This document shows positions 1 through 4,575 of a DNA stretch of 5,105 nucleotides, in pieces. The DNA comes from an uncultured Lachnospira sp. (lineage in GTDB: Bacteria > Bacillota > Clostridia > Lachnospirales > Lachnospiraceae): assembly GCA_934358235.1 (NCBI GenBank), contig CAKRKK010000172.1, positions 1 through 5,105 on the forward strand, in the 5' to 3' direction. A program made the translations under genes and the position numbers. The first letter of the stretch is position 1. Every line of letters begins with the position of its first letter. The notes beneath the pieces were generated by a model. The model ran no database searches. It saw nothing but the letters and a program-made list of their open reading frames with translations, and was not told where the DNA came from.

Positions 1-116
1 TGGCAATACTTACATCTCATATGACATCCCTGAAGGAACACTATATATCTTACGCCTGGTCCATCAACCGAACCAAAACTTTCAACTGAATGAATTCTAC
101 CTTTAATATCTGACAT
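1..116 (-). CDS. pflA: Pyruvate formate-lyase activating enzyme, N-terminal part (runs off the window)
   Basis: This is the first 38 codons of a radical-SAM glycyl-radical activase, cut by the left edge of the window. The family uses a [4Fe-4S] cluster and S-adenosylmethionine to place the glycyl radical on pyruvate formate-lyase, which anaerobes use to split pyruvate into acetyl-CoA and formate. The protein begins [20 protein letters not shown] and reaches the cluster motif CxxxCxxC at C31, C35 and C38. The [10 protein letters not shown] stretch before the cysteines is typical of PflA and points to it over other radical-SAM activases. The start is set by GGAGG four bases before the ATG. In many Firmicutes pflB lies directly upstream of pflA. 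Here the upstream neighbour on this strand is queF, so pflB is either beyond the window or elsewhere. The identity is well supported for the visible part; the length and C-terminus are unknown. Confidence 0.88.
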   Translation of the reverse strand, partial: MSDIKGRIHSVESFGSVDGPGVRYIVFLQGCHMRCKYC

Positions 117-136
117 ACTACCTCCATGTACTTTCT

Positions 137-156
137 TTATTAAAATTTATTAAAAT
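137..156. repeat. Perfect tandem duplication of an AT-rich decamer
   Basis: The 10-mer tttattaaaa occurs twice back to back just upstream of the pflA ribosome binding site. On the pflA transcript it would be an unstructured A/U-rich stretch. It could help ribosome access or simply be slippage in AT-rich DNA; no function can be read from it. Confidence 0.6.
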
Positions 157-297
157 AAGCTACAGCTATTACATTCTATGCAATGTTGATTCCCGCATAG
201 GGACTATATAACAAAGCATTACACTATATGATAGCATAACTGATATACATAATCTATATTATTCTCATATTTTAATATTTTATAATCCTGTACAATC

Positions 298-310
298 TTA
301 TGTGACATAA
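298..310. promoter_or_regulatory. Perfect 13-bp palindrome, possible operator
   Basis: TTATGT-G-ACATAA is a perfect inverted repeat of two 6-bp arms around one central base. It lies in the queF-pflA gap, about 180 bp upstream of the pflA start. It resembles a dimeric regulator site in size, but it does not match the FNR/CRP (TGTGA-N6-TCACA) or Rex patterns I know. I found no convincing promoter overlapping it. It is AT-rich and could be chance. Confidence 0.25.
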
Positions 311-347
311 TCATAACTTTACGCAGGAAACAACACTTACTTCTACA

Positions 348-398
348 ACCTGTTATCTACAATCATTATCTGCTGTCTGCCATCTACCTGTTATCTAC
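348..398. repeat. 13-bp direct repeat around the queF stop codon
   Basis: The 13-mer acctgttatctac is present at 348-360 and again at 386-398. The right copy covers the last codons of queF and the first base of its stop; the left copy is outside the gene. The 25 bases between them are not repeated. This is the trace expected from a small duplication or from slippage, and such pairs can also mediate small deletions. Confidence 0.55.
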
Positions 399-881
399 CT
401 TTTCCGGGTACATATCGTGGTTAGCCATCCTGTTAAATGCAATCTCTTCCCATCTGGTTCCTGGTCTTCCATAATTACAGTAAGGATCAATCGAAATTCC
501 ACCTCTTGGTGTAAACTTTCCCCATACCTCTATATACTTAGGTTCCATAAGCTTTATAAGATCCTTCATGATGATATTCACACAATCCTCATGGAAATCT
601 CCATGATTTCTGAAGCTGAATAAATAAAGCTTCAACGACTTGCTTTCCACCATTCTGATATCAGGTACATAAGATATAGTTATAGTGGCAAAGTCAGGCT
701 GTCCTGTTATAGGACACAGACTTGTAAATTCAGGGCAGTTAAACTTGACAAAATAATCATTATCCTGGTGCTTATTAACGAATGTTTCCAAAACCTCCGG
801 AGCATAATCATCCGGATACTTTGTTTTCTGATTACCTAATAATGTTATGTTTTCTGTTTCTTCCTTACTTCTTCCTGTCAT
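384..881 (-). CDS. queF: NADPH-dependent 7-cyano-7-deazaguanine (preQ0) reductase
   Basis: QueF reduces the nitrile of preQ0 to the primary amine preQ1 using two NADPH, a step known only from this T-fold family. At 165 residues this is the short, single-domain (YkvM) type found in Bacillus, not the long two-domain E. coli type. Visible hallmarks are the thioimide-forming nucleophile C56 in [13 protein letters not shown], the acid D63, the QueF signature ESKSLKLY at 79-86, and the H97-E98 pair. The chosen ATG has GAGG nine bases upstream. It is the last gene of the que operon, 85 bp after queC; the gap is filled by a 12-nt tandem repeat. No hairpin with a T-tail follows its stop, so read-through toward pflA is possible. 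The chemistry is certain from the motifs; operon membership is inferred from strand and spacing. Confidence 0.96.
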   Translation of the reverse strand: MTGRSKEETENITLLGNQKTKYPDDYAPEVLETFVNKHQDNDYFVKFNCPEFTSLCPITGQPDFATITISYVPDIRMVESKSLKLYLFSFRNHGDFHEDCVNIIMKDLIKLMEPKYIEVWGKFTPRGGISIDPYCNYGRPGTRWEEIAFNRMANHDMYPEKVDNR

Positions 882-900
882 ATTCTGTTACCTCATTTAT

Positions 901-972
901 CTGTATATTATCTTGCTTTATATCCTTCTTTTTATCCTTCTTTATATCTTGTTTTATATCCTGCTTTTATTC
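901..972. repeat. 12-nt tandem repeat (five units plus one degenerate) between queC and queF
   Basis: On the transcript strand the queC-queF spacer is built from contiguous 12-mers: GATATAAAACAA, GATATAAAGAAG, GATAAAAAGAAG, GATATAAAGCAA and GATAATATACAG. A sixth degenerate unit, GAATAAAAGCAG (961-972), contains the queC stop codon. The unit is a multiple of three and is in frame with queC, so without the stop it would encode DIKQ/DIKK-like four-residue repeats. The A/G-rich RNA contains several AAGAAGGA-like elements that resemble ribosome binding sites. The real queF binding site lies just beyond the array. Confidence 0.85.
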
Positions 973-1647
973 TATAGCCGGATCCTTAATTCCGTTTAAT
1001 TCAAATGCTCTTGCCCTGTCTATACAGGTTCCACATCGTCCACATGGCTTTGTACCACCTTCATAGCAGCTCCATGTATACTTATAAGGAACCTTAAGCT
1101 CAAGCCCCATTTTTACTACCTGTGCTTTAGTTGCATTGATAAATGGTGCTACAACTTTTATCTGCTTTCCACTTCCAAGATATATAGCATCATTTATAGC
1201 TGTATTAAACTCACTGCTGCAGTCAGGATATGCACTTCCGGCTGCATCATCAGCGTGTGCCCCATAATATATTTCACTACAGCCCTTTGATAGTGCTATA
1301 CTGGCAGCACTTGATAAAAACAAGCCGTTCCTGAATGGGACATATGTAGATACCGGTTTACCATCTGTTTCCTTAATCTGTTCATTATATGATTCCTTAG
1401 GTATCTCCTTATCAGAATGTGATAAAAGAGAACAATCACTATACTGGAATATTTTAGCCAGATCAAGATAAATGTGTTCTACATTATAATACTTTACTAT
1501 TTTATCTGATGCCTCTATCTCCTTTGTATGCTTCTGGCCATAGGATATAGATAATGCTATAACATTTTCTGCGCCATACTTATCAACTGCCATTCCAAGA
1601 CATGTAGTACTATCTATTCCACCACTGAATAAAACCATTGCTTTCAT
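967..1647 (-). CDS. queC: 7-cyano-7-deazaguanine (preQ0) synthase
   Basis: QueC converts 7-carboxy-7-deazaguanine to preQ0 with ATP and ammonia, forming the nitrile through an adenylated intermediate. The protein is 226 residues, normal for the family. The N-terminal PP-loop ATP-pyrophosphatase motif is FSGGIDS at residues 7-13. The C-terminal zinc site is four cysteines, C194, C202, C205 and C208, in the pattern Cx7CxxCxxC followed by DRARAF, a QueC hallmark. GGGAG lies eight bases before the chosen ATG; a second ATG three codons later is a less likely start. The gene begins 38 bases inside folE, so its ribosome binding site lies within folE coding sequence and translation is probably coupled. 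The stop codon falls inside the first degenerate unit of the 12-nt repeat array. Confidence 0.97.
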   Translation of the reverse strand: MKAMVLFSGGIDSTTCLGMAVDKYGAENVIALSISYGQKHTKEIEASDKIVKYYNVEHIYLDLAKIFQYSDCSLLSHSDKEIPKESYNEQIKETDGKPVSTYVPFRNGLFLSSAASIALSKGCSEIYYGAHADDAAGSAYPDCSSEFNTAINDAIYLGSGKQIKVVAPFINATKAQVVKMGLELKVPYKYTWSCYEGGTKPCGRCGTCIDRARAFELNGIKDPAIE

Positions 1648-2221
1648 TGTTAAATCTCCCTCTTAATGTCTGTGTATATGTTTTCGTGTCAGCCTTTCTT
1701 ATTCCTCTTGCAGTCATACAGCTATGACAGCCCTCAATAAGCACCGCCACATCCTTAGTGCCTGTAACCATCTGTATAATATCAGCAATATCATTTCCGA
1801 TTCTTTCCTGTAGCTGCAGTCTCTTAGAAACCATATCTGCTATACGTGCTATTTTGCTAAGTCCGATTACACGGTCCTTTGGAATGTATGCAACCGTAAC
1901 CTTCATATCATACATAAGTGCAAGATGATGCTCACAATAGCTGAAAATGTCTATATCCTTTACAACAACCATATTGGAAGTGCCGCCATCAGAAGCATAT
2001 TCCATATCCTCCTGTTTATCAAGTGCAAAGGTTTTATTAAACATTTCAGCTATTTCTTCATTGGTATAATTCATTCCTTCAAACACTTCTTCATACATTT
2101 TCGCAACTCTTTTAGGCGTATCCTTTAATCCCTCCCGTTCAGGATCATCACCCAATGCCTTAAGAATACCTGCTATATGATATTCGATTGCCTTAGTATC
2201 TATTTTTTTCTGTTTTTCCAT
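1610..2221 (-). CDS. folE: GTP cyclohydrolase I
   Basis: FolE opens GTP to 7,8-dihydroneopterin triphosphate, the shared entry to folate and queuosine synthesis. Placed between queE and queC, this copy probably serves queuosine; whether a separate folate copy exists cannot be seen here. The zinc ligands are C96 and H99 in YCEHH and C168 in the motif HSCMTARGI, with H98 and H166 as the nearby catalytic histidines. The N-terminal [18 protein letters not shown] segment (about 28-45) is also typical. Length is 203 residues, within the family range. The start has GAGG six bases upstream. The last 12 codons overlap queC in another frame, so the tail GFIQWWNR is read from DNA that encodes the QueC PP-loop. 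The usual C-terminal R-x-x-FL ending of FolE is not obvious, suggesting the end was reshaped by the overlap. Confidence 0.97.
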   Translation of the reverse strand: MEKQKKIDTKAIEYHIAGILKALGDDPEREGLKDTPKRVAKMYEEVFEGMNYTNEEIAEMFNKTFALDKQEDMEYASDGGTSNMVVVKDIDIFSYCEHHLALMYDMKVTVAYIPKDRVIGLSKIARIADMVSKRLQLQERIGNDIADIIQMVTGTKDVAVLIEGCHSCMTARGIRKADTKTYTQTLRGRFNNESNGFIQWWNR

Positions 2222-2291
2222 AAAATCCTCATTTCTGCACCTTGCTAGCCTGTATAAATGTCTGTATCAGCCCTTTGTATACATTAATACA

Positions 2292-2960
2292 CTAAACTCC
2301 TCTTTTATCCGGTGCCCATATTATTTTATGTAACTGAATCTGCATATTAACATCATTCATAGTATTATCCTTCATAAACTCAACGATTTCCTCAGGCTCT
2401 ATCATGCCAAATACCGGACTTATATAAAGCTTACATTTTCCATACAGCTTATATTGTTCTATAATCTGCTTTGTCCTTACTAAATCCTCCCGGCAGCCTG
2501 CCACGAACTTAACCGTATCATTGGCGTTTAATATACTGAAATTATCCAGCCTCATAGCCTGCTCCATGCCGCTGCATGAAAGCTTATAATCCATCGTAAA
2601 GGTTACATTATCCTTATGAAGCCTGCGGATATTATCAAGCGGAATACTTCCATTAGTTTCTATCTCTACATTCAGATTATTGTCTGCAAGACCTTTGATA
2701 ACCTCCTCAATGCCCTCCCTTAGCAGCGGTTCTCCACCTGTAAGAGTGACATTCTTAACACCTGTAGATAAAACATAATTAATAATATCCTCCTTAGTCA
2801 TCTGCTGCGCTGTTGCATCAGCCTCATTAGCCCACTTCGTATCACAATATTTACAGTTAAGATTACAGCCCTTAAAACGTATAAATACCGCAAGCTGCCC
2901 GGCCTTAGCTCCCTCACCATTGATGCTTACGAACTTTTCAACAACCTCTAATACACTCAT
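2292..2960 (-). CDS. queE: 7-carboxy-7-deazaguanine synthase, radical SAM
   Basis: QueE is a radical-SAM enzyme that contracts the ring of 6-carboxy-5,6,7,8-tetrahydropterin to 7-carboxy-7-deazaguanine, using a [4Fe-4S] cluster, S-adenosylmethionine and magnesium. The cluster cysteines are C32, C36 and C39 (CxxxCxxC), preceded by the family signature SINGEGAKAGQLAVFIRFKG and followed by DTKW, whose threonine lies where QueE binds magnesium. The SAM-binding GGEP motif is at 75-78. At 222 residues it is close to the E. coli length. I start at the ATG of MSVLEVVEK because GGAGG sits seven bases before it; a GTG four codons earlier overlaps that ribosome binding site and is rejected. It follows queD by 61 bp, with a small hairpin at the queD stop, and precedes folE by 70 bp. 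Confidence 0.96.
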   Translation of the reverse strand: MSVLEVVEKFVSINGEGAKAGQLAVFIRFKGCNLNCKYCDTKWANEADATAQQMTKEDIINYVLSTGVKNVTLTGGEPLLREGIEEVIKGLADNNLNVEIETNGSIPLDNIRRLHKDNVTFTMDYKLSCSGMEQAMRLDNFSILNANDTVKFVAGCREDLVRTKQIIEQYKLYGKCKLYISPVFGMIEPEEIVEFMKDNTMNDVNMQIQLHKIIWAPDKRGV

Positions 2961-3001
2961 ATACGCCTCCACAATTCTTTAATCGTATCTAATTCTTTTA
3001 T

Positions 3002-3023
3002 GATTCAGCAGAATTTCTGAATC
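3002..3023 (-). promoter_or_regulatory. Hairpin across the queD stop codon
   Basis: GATTCAG and CTGAATC form a perfect 7-bp inverted repeat with an 8-nt loop that includes the queD stop codon and lies 41 bases before the queE start. No T-run follows, so it is not an intrinsic terminator. It could be an mRNA processing or stability element that sets the queD to queE ratio; this is inference only. Confidence 0.4.
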
Positions 3024-3441
3024 ATTCCATATAAGCTGCACTATTAGCTGGCGTTTCATACACAGTTACAGCCTTCATGCTATATCCCAGCTCTTTTAGC
3101 TTTTCATAAAAATACTTTGCCATATTCTCTGCTGTTGGTCTGAAATCAAGCTCAATAATCCTGAAATTCTCACTTTTTAGGGCAGCAAGCGTTGTTTCCT
3201 TAAGTGAATTCTTCTCAATAATCAACGCATGATCCATTGAATCTGCCATATCTCTTAGATCCTTTTTCAGCTCACCAAAATCCACATACATGCCTTTATA
3301 CTGAATATCCTCCTTAAGCTCATTGGTCTGCACCTCAAGAACAATTCTCCATCTGTGTCCATGAAGATTGCTGCATTTGCCTTCGTAGCCCGCAAGAAAA
3401 TGTGCTGAATCAAAGCTTGCCTCTGTTTTTAAAATATACAT
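3022..3441 (-). CDS. queD: 6-carboxy-5,6,7,8-tetrahydropterin synthase
   Basis: QueD turns dihydroneopterin triphosphate into 6-carboxy-5,6,7,8-tetrahydropterin, releasing acetaldehyde and triphosphate. It is a 139-residue T-fold protein. Zinc ligands are H14 (FDSAHFL), H27 and H29 (LHGH). The catalytic cysteine is C23 in the CxxxHGH motif. D70-H71 in MDHALI and E129 in VYETP are the expected acid-base residues. The reading frame stays open upstream to a TTG at 3534, but I choose the ATG of MYILKTEASFDSAHF: it fits the family N-terminus and has GAGG six bases before it. The upstream 31 codons cover a structured RNA and lack QueD-like sequence. It is the first gene of the que operon, so control of its leader affects the whole pathway. 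Confidence 0.96.
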   Translation of the reverse strand: MYILKTEASFDSAHFLAGYEGKCSNLHGHRWRIVLEVQTNELKEDIQYKGMYVDFGELKKDLRDMADSMDHALIIEKNSLKETTLAALKSENFRIIELDFRPTAENMAKYFYEKLKELGYSMKAVTVYETPANSAAYME

Positions 3442-3447
3442 ATTATT

Positions 3448-3509
3448 CCTCATTCCTGCGCACACTTTCTTTAGAATAACTAGCTTGTGCCGGGTGCGCA
3501 TAGGCACAA
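3448..3509 (-). promoter_or_regulatory. H-type pseudoknot abutting the queD ribosome binding site (candidate riboswitch)
   Basis: On the RNA, stem 1 pairs UUGUGCC (3509-3503) with GGCACAA (3491-3485), 7 bp. Its 11-nt loop contains UGCGCAC (3500-3494), which is perfectly complementary to GUGCGCA at 3463-3457, giving a second 7-bp GC-rich stem. The connecting loops are 2 nt (UA), 2 nt (CC) and 21 nt, which fits a classical H-type pseudoknot. Stem 2 ends 5 nt before the GAGG of queD, so folding could control ribosome access. Known preQ1 riboswitches are also compact pseudoknots ahead of que genes. The primary sequence does not match the preQ1-I or preQ1-II consensus as I recall it. The pairing is seen directly; ligand and function are inference. 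Confidence 0.55.
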
Positions 3510-3542
3510 CAACGCCTGCGTGTAAAACAATCAATTTCTTAC

Positions 3543-3571
3543 ACTATAATTCTGCAATAATTCTATAACAA
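3543..3571 (-). promoter_or_regulatory. Promoter directly upstream of the que operon
   Basis: A sigma-A type promoter reads toward queD: -35 TTGTTA (3571-3566), a 17-bp spacer, and -10 TATAGT (3548-3543, five of six consensus bases). Transcription would begin near 3536, giving a leader of about 95 nt that contains the complete pseudoknot. It lies downstream of the terminator at 3585-3616, so it could drive que expression independently of that terminator. Confidence 0.5.
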
Positions 3572-3584
3572 TCCAAAATACGCG

Positions 3585-3616
3585 AAAAAAAAAGCATGGA
3601 TAATATTTACCCATGC
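3585..3616 (-). terminator. Intrinsic terminator or attenuator ahead of the que operon
   Basis: On the minus strand GCATGGGTA pairs with TATCCATGC (9 bp including one G-U pair) around a 5-nt loop, followed at once by nine T residues. This is a textbook rho-independent terminator. It lies about 120 nt downstream of the TTGACA promoter and 144 nt before queD. It may end transcripts from the acetyltransferase/SseB genes, end a short RNA made from the upstream promoter, or act as a conditional attenuator of queD. Confidence 0.88.
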
Positions 3617-3738
3617 CATACTATTAATACTATTAATACTATTAATGTTCTAAATATATAAGCTATCGTAATTAATATAATAGTCCTGGTTTTATTTAGA
3701 GACAGGATGGTACAAACGAACTGTCTATCTTTAATTGC
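3594..3738 (-). ncRNA. Structured leader or small RNA between promoter and terminator
   Basis: From the predicted start near 3738 to the terminator is about 150 nt with no reading frame of note. The RNA can form hairpin A, AGACAG/CUGUCU (3726-3721 with 3705-3700, 15-nt loop), or hairpin B, UCCUG/CAGGA (3707-3703 with 3688-3684). The two share bases 3703-3705 and cannot coexist. The loop of hairpin A contains UACCAUCC, which can pair with GGCAUGGGUA of the terminator with two single-base bulges, a possible antiterminator. A 3 x 9-nt repeat separates these from the terminator. It could be a regulatory leader of the que operon or a free-standing small RNA. Confidence 0.4.
3620..3646. repeat. Three perfect 9-bp tandem repeats in the leader
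   Basis: The unit actattaat occurs three times without a mismatch, and the two bases before the array continue the period. It lies four bases upstream of the terminator stem on the transcript strand. Being AT-rich and partly self-complementary (ATTAAT), it probably arises by slippage; copy number would alter the distance between the upstream hairpins and the terminator. Confidence 0.85.
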
Positions 3739-3744
3739 TTTGTA

Positions 3745-3773
3745 ATGTTAGCAAATGATTCTATATTTGTCAA
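3745..3773 (-). promoter_or_regulatory. Sigma-A type promoter with consensus -35 box
   Basis: TTGACA (3773-3768, perfect -35) is followed by a 17-bp spacer and TAACAT (3750-3745, four of six bases of the -10 consensus). The start would be near 3738-3739. It points toward the terminator and queD and lies about 195 bp after the SseB-family stop codon, so it starts a new transcript whose first 150 nt are non-coding. Confidence 0.6.
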
Positions 3774-3792
3774 TAAAGTCATAAGATATTTT

Positions 3793-3876
3793 CTAAAACA
3801 ACCTTACACCTTTTCCTGCAAAACGCAATACCATAATATAAAATAATATTTCTGCCATCATTTTTTTAATACTCAT
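3793..3876 (-). CDS. Possible 27-residue ORF after an amber stop (weak)
   Basis: An ATG directly after the TAG that ends the preceding small ORF opens 27 more codons in the same frame: MSIKKMMAEILFYIMVLRFA then GKGVRLF. The middle (about 8-19) is hydrophobic with lysines before it, as in very short membrane peptides. There is no clear ribosome binding site of its own; the overlap with the upstream stop would require reinitiation. It may instead be chance, or the second half of a decayed gene. I do not recognise it. Confidence 0.15.
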   Translation of the reverse strand: MSIKKMMAEILFYIMVLRFAGKGVRLF

Positions 3877-3966
3877 CTATCTTTTATCTGGAGCTTCATT
3901 CGCAATTCCATCCGCAACCAGTCCAGTCAGTACTAAATACTTTCTAATATGCAGATTTTTAAACAT
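3877..3966 (-). CDS. Possible 29-residue ORF coupled to the SseB-family gene
   Basis: The ORF starts two bases after the SseB-family stop codon. GGAG, within that gene's last codons, lies seven bases before the ATG, which is a good ribosome binding site and suggests translational coupling. The product reads MFKNLHIRKYLVLTGLVADG then IANEAPDKR. It has no signal peptide, cysteines or motif I recognise. The frame continues after its TAG for another 27 codons, so the pair could be the remains of one gene of about 57 codons with an internal stop. Codon use is unremarkable. It may also be non-coding 3' UTR; protein-level conservation in relatives would decide. Confidence 0.3.
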   Translation of the reverse strand: MFKNLHIRKYLVLTGLVADGIANEAPDKR

Positions 3967-3967
3967 C

Positions 3968-4537
3968 TTATGCTCCGATGATTATCTTTATAAGCTTCTT
4001 ATCAAGCATAATCGTCCTGTTCCATGGATTAAGTATTATACCTTCTATTTCATCCACCGTTAACACTGCATCAAAAAGCTTTCTTATATCTGTCATAAAT
4101 GTTGACATTACACTATCTGAGCCCTTCATTTGCTCATCAAAGCTTGTAAACGCCGTCCACCATAGCTTTTCATCCGCCGTCCTCACTGCTTTTAACTTAA
4201 GTCCATAACCTTGCTGACGACTGAATTTACCATGCTCTGATGGTTGCTCTGGCATAGGTGGTTCAACCGCTATTATGAGCTGACCATTATCATTCATACG
4301 TCTTCTTATAACAGTAAGAGTGTGTGCTAACATCTCCTCTGATGGTTCCTTCTGTAAAGTTTCTATGGCATTTTCTATGAATTCATTGCCTGTAAGTTCA
4401 TTGTCTTTTAACTCATTATTATGATTATTCTTTTTATCATTATTGTTTATAACATTATTGTCTGTAATATTATCATTCCCGCTGCTATTCTGTATATTAA
4501 CTATTTCTGCCACCTTAGATTCTCCATATAATTCCAT
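3968..4537 (-). CDS. SseB-domain family protein with Asn-rich N-terminus
   Basis: The C-terminal two thirds (about 52-189) resemble the SseB N-terminal domain family: a helical start (IENAIETLQKEPSEEM), a strand region near 85-95, WWTAFTSFDEQ at 126-136 and the family-like GIILNPWNRTIML at 166-178. SseB proteins are poorly understood; the name comes from an E. coli gene linked to serine sensitivity, and no enzyme activity should be assumed. Residues 14-56 are low complexity, with 16 asparagines among 43 residues plus many D, K and E, and are probably a disordered linker. No signal peptide or membrane segment is evident. The start has AGGTGG nine bases upstream; a GTG eight codons in is an alternative. 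It follows the acetyltransferase gene by 38 bp and is probably co-transcribed with it. Confidence 0.72.
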   Translation of the reverse strand: MELYGESKVAEIVNIQNSSGNDNITDNNVINNNDKKNNHNNELKDNELTGNEFIENAIETLQKEPSEEMLAHTLTVIRRRMNDNGQLIIAVEPPMPEQPSEHGKFSRQQGYGLKLKAVRTADEKLWWTAFTSFDEQMKGSDSVMSTFMTDIRKLFDAVLTVDEIEGIILNPWNRTIMLDKKLIKIIIGA

Positions 4538-4551
4538 TATACTATGCCACC

Positions 4552-4575
4552 TATAACACCGCCTAACGCGCTATA
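4552..4575 (-). promoter_or_regulatory. Hairpin filling the acetyltransferase-sseB spacer
   Basis: On the RNA UAUAGCGC pairs with GUGUUAUA (8 bp, two of them G-U) around an 8-nt loop. It begins right after the acetyltransferase stop codon and ends against the ribosome binding site of the next gene. No T-run follows, so it is not a terminator. It could modulate translation of the SseB-family gene; with two wobble pairs, chance is possible. Confidence 0.25.

Noticed and set aside
185..210. TCCC-GCATA-GGGA hairpin in the queF-pflA gap as the que terminator
   Set aside because: The stem is only four base pairs and no T-run follows on either strand.
417..1066. Plus-strand ORFs at 417-623 and 782-1066
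   Set aside because: They are antisense to queF and queC, have no family resemblance, and the second is a serine/phenylalanine-rich product of the 12-nt repeat.
1925..2128. Plus-strand ORF antisense to folE
   Set aside because: Opposite strand of a clearly conserved gene, with low-complexity I/F-rich sequence and no family match.
2961..2972. GTG start for queE four codons upstream
   Set aside because: The GTG overlaps the GGAGG that serves the ATG at 2960 and would leave no ribosome binding site for itself.
3442..3534. Extending queD upstream to the TTG at 3534, adding 31 codons
   Set aside because: The added residues do not look like QueD, the segment is explained by the pseudoknot and UTR, and the internal ATG has a good GAGG and the family N-terminus.
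3684..3726. Calling the AGACAG/CUGUCU hairpin a canonical preQ1-I riboswitch
   Set aside because: It has a UUC after stem 1, an ACC in the loop and an A-rich tail, but three extra bases lie between ACC and the stem and no clean loop-tail pseudoknot forms, so only a generic leader call is supported.
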